Source: Streptomyces bluensis
Lineage (GTDB): Bacteria; Actinomycetota; Actinomycetes; Streptomycetales; Streptomycetaceae
Assembly: GCF_014650715.1 (NCBI RefSeq)
Contig: NZ_BMVM01000019.1
Span: forward strand, 1-64,000
Reading direction: 5' to 3'
DNA length: 64,000 nucleotides
Part shown: piece by piece, positions 24,639-33,910 of the stretch
Position numbering within the stretch: position 1 is the stretch's first letter
Layout: each line of letters begins with the position of its first letter
The notes under the pieces: model-generated
What the model saw: the letters and a program-made list of their open reading frames with translations, nothing else
The model's database searches: none
What the model was told of the DNA's origin: nothing
Position numbers and translations under genes: made by a program

Positions 24639-25799
24639 CTACTTCAGCAGCCCGATCTCCTGGCACGCCGTCCGGTACTCGGACGTACAGATCTGCTTGA
24701 CCGTGTAGATGCCGTCCGCGACCACCGTGTCCTTGATGTTGTTCCTCGTCAGCGCGACCACGGAGACCAGCTGGGCGGGGACGTTCTCGGTGGTCGGGGA
24801 GTCGACGCTGTCGCGGGTGAGGGCGTCGAACTCGATCGTGCGGCCCTGGACCTTGGCGACGGCCATCTCGGCGGCGGCGTTCGCCTCCTGCGGGTACGAC
24901 TTGTACACGCTCATGTACTGGTCGCCGGAGACGATCCGCCGCACCGCGGCCAGCTCGGCGTCCTGGCCGGTGACGGGCGGAATCCCGGAGGCGCCGGTGG
25001 TCTTCAGCACGTCGATGACGGCGCCCGCGATGCCGTCGTTGGCCGCGTAGACCCCGGCGATGTTGCCGAGGCCGACGGCCGCGACCGCCTTCTCCATGTT
25101 GGCCTTGGCGTTCTTCGGGTCCCAGTCCTTGGTGTCGTACTCCTTGGCGATCTCCACCGCGTCCTGAAGTTCGGACATGGCTCCGGCCTTGAACTGCGCG
25201 GCGTTCGGGTCGGTGGGCGCGCCGTTCATCATGATGATCTTGTTCGCGGAGGAGTTCCCCAGCTTTTCGACGAGGGCGCGGCCCTGCACCTGGCCCACGA
25301 GCTCGTTGTCGAACGAGATGTACGCGTCGATGGGCCCCTGGGCCAGCCGGTCGTACGCGATGACGGGGATCCCCGCGTCCTTCGCCTTCCTCACTCCGCT
25401 CGCGATGCCCTTGGCGTCGACGGCGTCCACGACCAGGATGTCGACCTTGTCCGCCACCATCCGCTCCAGCTGACGGTTCTGCGTCGTGGCCTTCCCCTCG
25501 GCGTTGGCGTACTCGACCGTCCCCTGGCCGCCCGTCAGCTCCGCGACCCTCTTCGCGAAGATGGGGTGGTCGAACTGCTCGTACCGCGCGTTCTCCTTCT
25601 CCGGCAGGAGCAGCCCCACCGTGATGTCGTCACCCTTCGTGGGGCTCGCCCCGCTCTCGTCACCGATGCCGTCCACGACGCCACAGGAGGCGAGCGACAG
25701 AGCCGCGGCGGACATGGCCACGGCGACAGCGACGGTCGTGCGAGCGGGGGCGACACGACGTCTTCGAGTACGGGGGGTACAAGCGGTACGGGTGTTCAC
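24639..25799 (-). CDS. Sugar ABC transporter substrate-binding lipoprotein
   Basis: A 386-residue lipoprotein with a basic N-terminus, a hydrophobic signal and lipobox LSLASC. The mature part is a type 1 periplasmic-binding fold of the xylose/ribose class: ITVGLLLPEKENARYEQFD, VDILVVDAVDA, IPVIAYDRLAQGPIDAYISFDN, GVYAANDGIAGAVIDVL, PPVTGQDAELAAVRRIVSG. It should capture a pentose or similar sugar outside the membrane for an ABC importer. No permease or ATPase gene lies next to it, so it works with components encoded elsewhere. It converges with the DUF418 gene. Confidence 0.9.
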   Translation of the reverse strand: MNTRTACTPRTRRRRVAPARTTVAVAVAMSAAALSLASCGVVDGIGDESGASPTKGDDITVGLLLPEKENARYEQFDHPIFAKRVAELTGGQGTVEYANAEGKATTQNRQLERMVADKVDILVVDAVDAKGIASGVRKAKDAGIPVIAYDRLAQGPIDAYISFDNELVGQVQGRALVEKLGNSSANKIIMMNGAPTDPNAAQFKAGAMSELQDAVEIAKEYDTKDWDPKNAKANMEKAVAAVGLGNIAGVYAANDGIAGAVIDVLKTTGASGIPPVTGQDAELAAVRRIVSGDQYMSVYKSYPQEANAAAEMAVAKVQGRTIEFDALTRDSVDSPTTENVPAQLVSVVALTRNNIKDTVVADGIYTVKQICTSEYRTACQEIGLLK

Positions 25800-25934
25800 A
25801 TCAGGTGCCTTCCGGGCGAGGAGGCGTCATTGTGAACTTATGTTCTTCGTTTTGCGGGCCGAGAAAAGGGCGATCCACCGAACTCCACAAGCGGAGTCGG
25901 ACATTTCTCCCTGGTTGGCCGACTTTCGCCCAGG

Positions 25935-26450
25935 TCAGGCCTCCAGCCACTCCCGCAGCAGCGCCTCCCGCTCCTCCCGTCCGAGCGTGCCCTCGACGAC
26001 GTGCGTGCGCCCCCACTCCAGCAGCGCCGACACGTCCGCGATGCCCGTCACGAACCGCTGGAGCAGCGTGACCGACAGGTCGTACTCGGACTCGGCGTAC
26101 CCGCGGGGCGCGGCCCCGTACACGTCCAGCTCGGTGGTTCCCTCCGCGGTCTCGACGTGGACCTCGAAGACGGGCGGAGCGTCACCGATGCCGCCGAGCA
26201 CCAGGCCCGCCACGTCCAACGCCGTGTCCACCGCGTTGCTCACCGCCTTCCACCCCGAGGCCTTGCTCCGCACAGGCGCGAGGTGCACACCGACGGACCG
26301 CACATCCGCCCATGCCCAGTGGCCCTCCTGATCGGTACCGAGCGCCTCCACACCGTCGGTCGTCAGCCGCACGCCCTTCCCGTACCCGGTGGGCTCCGCC
26401 CCGACGTACACGGACTTCTCCGTGATCCAGAACAGTCCGACCATGGCCAT
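25935..26450 (-). CDS. Conserved hypothetical protein
   Basis: About 171 residues from the ATG at 26450, with GGAGG five bases upstream; the longer frame to 26714 is low-complexity. The sequence begins MVGLFWITEKSVYVGAEPTG, is beta-rich in the first 110 residues (VRLTTDGVEALG, HWAWADVRSVGVHLAPVRS), and ends with a helical part (LLQRFVTGIADVSALLEWG). It has no signal peptide or membrane segment. I do not recognise a named family; a PH-like ligand domain is possible. Confidence 0.7.
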   Translation of the reverse strand: MAMVGLFWITEKSVYVGAEPTGYGKGVRLTTDGVEALGTDQEGHWAWADVRSVGVHLAPVRSKASGWKAVSNAVDTALDVAGLVLGGIGDAPPVFEVHVETAEGTTELDVYGAAPRGYAESEYDLSVTLLQRFVTGIADVSALLEWGRTHVVEGTLGREEREALLREWLEA

Positions 26451-26538
26451 GGGTGCCTCCGGGGGGTGTGGCGTACGCGTAACGCCTGGGGAGACACACT
26501 TTCGGGGCCGGACGGTTCGGCCCAGCCGCCTCTTCGCG

Positions 26539-26847
26539 CTACTTCTCGGCCCTTGCTGGTCCGGTGATCGCCTCGGTGATGGCGAAGCCCTTCGCCGGGC
26601 CTTCGGGGATGATGACTTCGGTGCCGTAGGGGGCGCGGTGGATGTCCCCCCAGTCGGCAGCGTCAGGGCGAGGTCCGGCGAAGAGGGTGACGGCACCCTG
26701 GCCGTCATAGTCATCGATGATCACGTACACGGGGATACCGGCGCGGGCGTACTCGCGGCGCTTGCGGACGCGGTCACGGTCCTGGTTGCGTTTACCGGGA
26801 GAGACGACCTCGACGATGAGATGCACAGAGTCGGCCCTGACTCCCAT
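26539..26847 (-). pseudogene. Truncated Uma2-type nuclease-fold fragment
   Basis: The 102-residue piece from the ATG at 26847 matches the C-terminal half of Uma2 family (restriction-endonuclease-like) proteins: VHLIVEVVSPGKRNQDRDRV, KRREYARAGIPVYVIIDDYD, then VTLFAGPRP. The catalytic EVVSP and K-containing stretches survive, but the usual N-terminal 80-90 residues are absent. The open frame continues upstream to 27087, but there it is antisense to an MFS remnant and not Uma2-like. A gene broken by a rearrangement at about 26880 explains this. Confidence 0.7.
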
Positions 26848-26887
26848 GTCGTCCTCGTCGCCGAACGGCTCCGTGTGGGGCGCTACG

Positions 26888-27024
26888 CCTCCGGAGTGCT
26901 GCCCGGCATGCTCGTCACCAGCGTCGGCTGCGGACTGGCTCTGCCCGCCCTGACCGTCGCCGGGCTCACGGACACCACCGAGGAGAACGCCGGGCTCGGC
27001 TCGGCCCTCCTGAGCTCCGGCCGA
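26888..27024 (+). pseudogene. Short remnant of an MFS transporter
   Basis: In one plus frame the DNA encodes GVLPGMLVTSVGCGLALPAL then TDTTEENAGLGSALLSSGR. This is the helix 12-13 region of EmrB/QacA exporters, where the consensus runs from a GxGMGLAFPAL helix to TEENAGLASGLLNTSRQ. Neither end of the gene is present nearby. It lies directly against the truncated Uma2 piece, so one event likely destroyed both. Confidence 0.65.
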
Positions 27025-27157
27025 CCACGGGAACCGTACGTAGCCCACCGCCGGGCGTCCACCGATGTACGGGGCCGGTACAACCAAGCGCCGCTTCCAG
27101 GAGTCCTGATGGGCGGCGGCCCTCCCCTGGGCCGCCGCCCATCAGGACGGGGAGCCC

Positions 27158-29113
27158 ATGAACCCAGCCAGAGCCACGACCGCCACCGCGGTCTTACTCT
27201 TCACCGCAGGCAGTCTGCTGACCGCCACCGCAGCATCCGCGTCCGCCGCCGTGAGCTGCGCGTCGCCCGTCTACAAGCGGCAGTTCTACGCCAACACCAC
27301 CTTCTCGGGCACCCCGAAGAAGACGGACTGCGACTCGGTGATCGACCAGAACTGGGGGACGGGAGCCCCTGCCTCCGGCCTGCCCAAGGACAACTTCGGC
27401 GTCCGCTGGACCGTCACCCGGGACTTCGGCTCCGGCGGGCCCTTCGCCCTGCCCGTCGAGTCCCGTGACGGCATCCGCGTGTACCTCGACGGCGCCCGCA
27501 AGGTCGACCTCTGGAAGAACGTCTCCACCACCCAGAAGAAGACCGGCAACATCACCGTCCCCAGCGGCAAGCACACCCTCCGCGTGGACTTCGTCAACTG
27601 GACCGGCGCCGCGAACGTCAAGTTCGCCTACCAGCCCCGCACCTCCGCCGACGCCGACACCGTCAAGCCCCTGGTCCCCACGGGAACCGCGGTCGCGTAC
27701 GACGGGGCGAGCGGCCAGGCGAAGGTGACCTGGTCCAGGAACAAGGAGATGGACCTCGCCGGGTACCGGGTCTACCGGCGTCTGAAGGGCACCTCCTTCG
27801 GGAGCAGGCCCCTCGCCACGACGACCGGCACCTCGTACACCGACGCCACCCTGCCCAGGACCGGCGAGACCTACTACTACGAGGTCCGCGCCTACGACAA
27901 GGCCGGCAACGAGTCCACCGGCACCGCCGACCAGCCCGTCACCACCGTCGACACGACCGCACCCGGCGCCCCGCAGGGCCTCACGGCGACCTCCACCAAG
28001 GCCGCCAACTCCCTCTCGTGGCAGGCAACTTCCGGAGCGGCCTCGTACGAGGTGTACCGCGCGGCGGACGCCGGTGGCACGTACGAGCGCATCGGGACGG
28101 TCACCTCTCCCTCGTACACCGACTCGACGGCGGCGGCCGACGTGCCGCTCGCGTACAAGGTGCGGGCGCTGGACCCGGCCGGGAACGCGTCGGCGTACTC
28201 GGCGGTCGTGTGGGCGACCCGGGACACCGTCGCGCCGCTCCCGCCGCAGAACCTCACGGTCGTCTCGCAGGACGAGGGCGGGGTGACGCTGACCTGGCGG
28301 AGCGGCGGGTCGGACGGGACGAAGTACGTCGTCCACCGGGCCGAGTCGCAGTACGACGAGCTGGTCAGACTGGGCGAGACGTCCACCCTGACGTACCGGG
28401 ACACGACCGGCGAGGCGGGTCTCCCGTACCAGTACTACGTGACCGCCGTGGACGCGGCCGGGAACGAGTCCCGGCGGGTCATGACCACCGCGACGAGGCC
28501 CGTCGGCCCGAGCAGCGCGCCGAGGGCCCCGACGTGGGGTTTCGCCGGCGTCGTGGACGACCGGCTCATGTTGGAGTGGAACCAGGGCGGGGAGGTCCCC
28601 GTCGCCGAGTACACCGTCTACCGCTCCCGCACCACTCCCGTGGACACGACCGACCCGGCGAACTTCTTCGGCACGTACTCGGGGAAGCGGCTGGAGACTC
28701 CGGTGGCCGACGATGAGAAGGACTACTACTACGCGCTGGTCGCCACGTCCCCGAACGGAGTCCGCTCGACCCCCTCGTCCTCTGTCCTGCCGTCGGTGAG
28801 CGAGGCACCGCTGCCGTACCCGCCCCAGGTGGACGAGGTGTTCGCCGGCGACAGTTACGCCCGGCTGACCTGGCTGACCCCACCGACCAGCCCGGGCCAG
28901 CCCAGCATCCTCGGCTACCGCGTGTACCGCTCCACGAGCCCCGGTGTCACCAAGGACAACTCCGTGGTGAGCCCCCTCGTCCGTGACCTCACCGAGTACA
29001 CCGACCCCGGCCTGGCCAACGGCACGACGTACTACTACGCCGTCGCCACGGTCGACGTGCAGGGCCTGGAAGGGCCCCTGTCCGCGGAGGTCTCGGTGAC
29101 ACCGCACGCGTAG
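27158..29113 (+). CDS. Secreted PA14-like and fibronectin type III protein
   Basis: A 651-residue exported protein. A clear signal peptide (ATAVLLFTAGSLLTATAASA) is followed by a PA14-like domain of about 150 residues (YKRQFYANTTFSGTP, GVRWTV, VYLDGARKVDLW, KHTLRVDFVNWTG) and then at least five fibronectin type III-like repeats, each with KVTW/LTW at the start and TYYYEVRAYDKAGNES-like ends. PA14 domains bind carbohydrate and FnIII modules act as spacers on extracellular enzymes, but no catalytic domain is visible. It may be a cell-surface or matrix adhesin. A strong hairpin follows. Confidence 0.85.
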   Translation: MNPARATTATAVLLFTAGSLLTATAASASAAVSCASPVYKRQFYANTTFSGTPKKTDCDSVIDQNWGTGAPASGLPKDNFGVRWTVTRDFGSGGPFALPVESRDGIRVYLDGARKVDLWKNVSTTQKKTGNITVPSGKHTLRVDFVNWTGAANVKFAYQPRTSADADTVKPLVPTGTAVAYDGASGQAKVTWSRNKEMDLAGYRVYRRLKGTSFGSRPLATTTGTSYTDATLPRTGETYYYEVRAYDKAGNESTGTADQPVTTVDTTAPGAPQGLTATSTKAANSLSWQATSGAASYEVYRAADAGGTYERIGTVTSPSYTDSTAAADVPLAYKVRALDPAGNASAYSAVVWATRDTVAPLPPQNLTVVSQDEGGVTLTWRSGGSDGTKYVVHRAESQYDELVRLGETSTLTYRDTTGEAGLPYQYYVTAVDAAGNESRRVMTTATRPVGPSSAPRAPTWGFAGVVDDRLMLEWNQGGEVPVAEYTVYRSRTTPVDTTDPANFFGTYSGKRLETPVADDEKDYYYALVATSPNGVRSTPSSSVLPSVSEAPLPYPPQVDEVFAGDSYARLTWLTPPTSPGQPSILGYRVYRSTSPGVTKDNSVVSPLVRDLTEYTDPGLANGTTYYYAVATVDVQGLEGPLSAEVSVTPHA

Positions 29114-29147
29114 AAGAACACCCGTAGAAGAAGGGGTTCATGTGAAA

Positions 29148-29181
29148 GGGGCCCGGAGGTTCGGCTGAACCTCCGGGCCCC
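29148..29181. terminator. Bidirectional terminator between the FnIII gene and hspR
   Basis: Perfect 15-bp arms GGGGCCCGGAGGTTC and GAACCTCCGGGCCCC enclose a GGCT loop. It serves two convergent transcription units. Confidence 0.88.
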
Positions 29182-29199
29182 TCGATCGTCCCAGGACCC

Positions 29200-29661
29200 T
29201 CAGTCCGAGGACTGCTGTCTCTTCGGCCGCCACACCACCAGCGCGCTCGTCTGCTGGACCTCCTGGTACGGGACCAGGTCGCGGCGGTACGAGGCGTGCA
29301 CCGCGGCCTCGCGCTGGCGCATGGCCGCCGCCGCGCCGTCCAGGGCCGACTCCAGCTCCGCGACGCGGGACTGGAGCGCGGCGACCTGGTTCTCCAGCTC
29401 GATGATGCGCTTGATGCCGGCGAGGTTGATGCCCTCGTCCTGCGACAGCTGCTGCACCTGGCGGAGCAGCTCGATGTCGCGGGCAGAGTAGCGACGGCCC
29501 CGGCCGGCCGTGCGGTCCGGCGAGACCAGGCCCAGACGGTCGTACTGGCGCAGGGTCTGCGGGTGCAGGCCGGAGAGCTGGGCCGCCACCGAGATGACGT
29601 AGACCGGGGTCTCCTCGGTCAGTTCATACGGATTCCGCCGACGGCCGTCCATCACCCTCAA
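29200..29661 (-). CDS. hspR: Heat-shock repressor HspR, MerR family
   Basis: The 153-residue repressor binds HAIR operators, here at its own operon and at clpB, and acts with DnaK as corepressor. It has the MerR helix-turn-helix near the N-terminus (VAAQLSGLHPQTLRQYDRLG, RRYSARDIELLRQVQQLS) and a helical dimerisation region (IKRIIELENQVAALQSRVAE). The ATG overlaps the dnaJ stop (ATGA). It is the last gene of the dnaK operon. The C-terminal tail (VWRPKRQQSSD) is typical of actinomycete HspR. Confidence 0.96.
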   Translation of the reverse strand: MRVMDGRRRNPYELTEETPVYVISVAAQLSGLHPQTLRQYDRLGLVSPDRTAGRGRRYSARDIELLRQVQQLSQDEGINLAGIKRIIELENQVAALQSRVAELESALDGAAAAMRQREAAVHASYRRDLVPYQEVQQTSALVVWRPKRQQSSD

Positions 29662-30845
29662 GCTCCCTTCGCGGCCTGGAACAGCTCCGCCCGCGGGTTC
29701 TCACCCGCGGTGGCTGCGCGATACGCCTCAAGCGCGTCACGAGCCTTCCCCGTTACGTCCTTGGGGACACTCACCTCAACGGTGACCAGGAGGTCCCCGC
29801 GGGTGCCGTCCTTGCGGACCGCGCCCTTGCCCCGGGCGCGCATGGTGCGTCCGTTGGGCGTGCCCGGCGGCAGCTTCAGGGTGACCGGCGGCCCGCCCAG
29901 CGTGGGGACGCGGATCTCGCCGCCCAGCGCCGCCTCCGGATACGTCACCGGCACCGTCACCGTCAGGTTGTCGCCCTTGCGGCCGAACACCGGGTGGGCT
30001 TCGACGTGCACCGTGACGTACAGATCACCGGCCGGGCCGCCCCGCTCGCCGGGCCCGCCCTTGCCGCGGAGCCGGATGCGCTGACCGTCCGTGACACCGG
30101 CCGGTATGCGCACCTGCATCGTCCGGGACGACTTCGCCCGGCCGCTGCCCTGGCAGTCCGGGCAGGGGTGCTCGGCGATGAGCCCGCGGCCCTTGCAGTC
30201 CGGGCAGGGGTCGGTCAGCGAGAAGCCGCCGCCCGAACCCCGCGCCACCTGGCCGGTGCCGACGCAGGTCGGGCACACCCGCGGTGTGCCGTTCTTGTCG
30301 CCGGTGCCCGAGCATGCCTTGCAGGGAGACTGCGAGGTCATACGGAGCGGAACGGTCGCGCCGTCCACCGCCTCGGTGAAGCTCAGTGTGACCTCGGTGT
30401 CGATGTCCTGGCCGCGCCGCGGCTGCGTACGCGTGCCCGTGCTCGTGCCGCCGCGGTTGAACAGTCCTCCGAAGACGTCACCGAGTCCGCCGCCGAAGCC
30501 GCCCGCTCCCGGTCCTCCCCCGCCCTGGGCGCCGCCTCCGAAGAGGTCGCCCAGGTCGAAGTTGAACGAGCCGCCGCCCGCGCCCGGGCCCGGACGGAAG
30601 CCACCGTTGCCGAACAGGGCGCGCGCGTCGTCGTACTCCTTGCGCTTCTTGGGGTCACCCAGGACGTCGTTCGCCTCGGAGATCTCCTTGAAGCGCTCCT
30701 CGGCCCTGGCGTTGCCCTTGTTGGCGTCCGGGTGGTACTCGCGGGCGAGCTTCCGGTACGCCTTCTTGATCTCGGCCTCGGTGGCGTCCTTGGGAACGCC
30801 GAGGACCTTGTAGAAGTCCTTCTCGATGAAGTCCTTGGTGCTCAT
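29658..30845 (-). CDS. dnaJ: Co-chaperone DnaJ
   Basis: A 395-residue Hsp40 that stimulates DnaK ATPase and binds unfolded proteins. The J-domain is at the N-terminus (KVLGVPKDATEAEIKKAYRK, with the catalytic HPD in AREYHPDANKG). A Gly/Phe-rich region follows (FNFDLGDLFGGG), then four zinc-finger repeats CKACSGTG, CPTCVGTG, CPDCKGRG and CPDCQGSG (about 160-225), and the C-terminal substrate-binding domain. Its start lies 33 bases after grpE and its stop overlaps hspR, consistent with a dnaK-grpE-dnaJ-hspR operon. Confidence 0.97.
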   Translation of the reverse strand: MSTKDFIEKDFYKVLGVPKDATEAEIKKAYRKLAREYHPDANKGNARAEERFKEISEANDVLGDPKKRKEYDDARALFGNGGFRPGPGAGGGSFNFDLGDLFGGGAQGGGGPGAGGFGGGLGDVFGGLFNRGGTSTGTRTQPRRGQDIDTEVTLSFTEAVDGATVPLRMTSQSPCKACSGTGDKNGTPRVCPTCVGTGQVARGSGGGFSLTDPCPDCKGRGLIAEHPCPDCQGSGRAKSSRTMQVRIPAGVTDGQRIRLRGKGGPGERGGPAGDLYVTVHVEAHPVFGRKGDNLTVTVPVTYPEAALGGEIRVPTLGGPPVTLKLPPGTPNGRTMRARGKGAVRKDGTRGDLLVTVEVSVPKDVTGKARDALEAYRAATAGENPRAELFQAAKGA

Positions 30846-30878
30846 CCTCGACGCCCCTCCTTCCTTGTTGGTTCAAGC

Positions 30879-31552
30879 TCAGCCCTCGTCCGGGCCACCG
30901 CTCTCCTTGTCGTCGGCCGTCTCCGCGGAGTCCTGCGAGTCCGCCTTGACGGTCTGGGCGCCGGGCTGCGGTTCGGCCACGGCCACCCGCGCGGGGCGGA
31001 TGGTGCGCTCGCCGAAGCGATACCCGGGCTGCAGAATCGCCACGCACGTCGTCTCCGTGACGTCCGGTGCGTAACTGTGCATCAGGGCCTCGTGGATCGT
31101 CGGGTCGAAGGGCTCGCCCTCCTTGCCGAACTGCTGCAGACCCATCTTCGCCGCGACCGTCTCCAGCGACTCCGCGACGGACTTGAATCCGCCGACGAGT
31201 TCGCCGTGGTCCCGGGCGCGGCCGATGTCGTCGAGCACGGGCAGGAGCTCGCTCAGGAGGTTCGCGATGGCGATCTCCTTGACCGTGATCCGGTCGCGCT
31301 CGACGCGGCGGCGGTAGTTCTGGTACTCGGCCTGGAGCCGCTGGAGGTCCGCGGTGCGCTCACCGAGCGCGGTACGGACCTGGTCGAGCTGGGCCACCAG
31401 CGCAGCCTCTGCGCCTGCGTCCCCGGTCGGGGCCGCCCCTTCCTGGGGGGCGGCCTTCGACTCGGCGTCGTCGGGGGTCGCGCCGGAGGGGACGTCGGGC
31501 TGCTGCGGCGACGCGGCCTGCGGCTGCTCGTCGAAGCCCGGGGTCTCCTCCG

Positions 31553-31556
<4 letters not shown>
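30879..31556 (-). CDS. grpE: Nucleotide exchange factor GrpE
   Basis: A 225-residue protein that releases ADP from DnaK and also acts as a thermosensor. A long acidic and Gln-rich N-terminus (about 60 residues) precedes a dimeric coiled coil (QLDQVRTALGERTADLQRLQ, RRRVERDRITVKEIAIANLL), then the four-helix bundle and the beta domain (LQQFGKEGEPFDPTIHEALM, RFGERTIRPARVAV). The start overlaps the dnaK stop by four bases, so translation is coupled. Confidence 0.96.
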
Positions 31557-33418
<1,862 letters not shown>

Positions 33419-33436
33419 TTCGATTCCTCCAGCTGA

Positions 33437-33457
33437 CTTGAGTGGAACGGACTCAAG
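33437..33457. promoter_or_regulatory. Perfect HAIR operator upstream of dnaK
   Basis: CTTGAGT, seven bases, ACTCAAG, exactly the inverted repeat bound by HspR. It lies about 20 bases upstream of dnaK. Confidence 0.95.
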
Positions 33458-33488
33458 CATGCATGACGCTCGCCGCTGGGTCAACAGA

Positions 33489-33509
33489 CCTGAGTCACTA
33501 CGACTCAAC
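33489..33509. promoter_or_regulatory. Second, imperfect HAIR operator of dnaK
   Basis: CCTGAGT-N7-ACTCAAC, two bases off consensus and 52 bases from the first copy, fits a multi-site HspR promoter as known for Streptomyces dnaK. The rest of the gap to 33844 holds no gene; it must include the promoters of dnaK and the iron-sulfur oxidoreductase. Confidence 0.75.
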
Positions 33510-33910
33510 TCTTATCCGTTCCTTACGCGCAACAAGGCCCTGACCTGCCGCTTCCCCCGCCGAGCGATGGACGACGACCCGCCCTCACGGGTGACGCGCG
33601 ACGCCGTCCGGGGTCTTCAGTCGAGGCGGGCGCCACCGGCCCAACCCGGGGCCAGTCGATATGCACCACTATGGGGTGAACAGGTACGCCCCAAAGTACG
33701 CCCCGAGGCACGCGCACCAGAAGCCCACCCGACATCACACCCACCCAGGCGCGCCCTCAGCGACGCAGATCACCACACCGCTGACTACAGTGCGGCACAA
33801 GAAGTGGGTAGTCTCAGACGGACTGCATAAGTTACCGCTTAGTAATGAGCTCCGAGGCTAACGACGACGTCCGCCTCGAAGAAACCCTCGCAGGCCCGAG
33901 GAGCCCCCAA

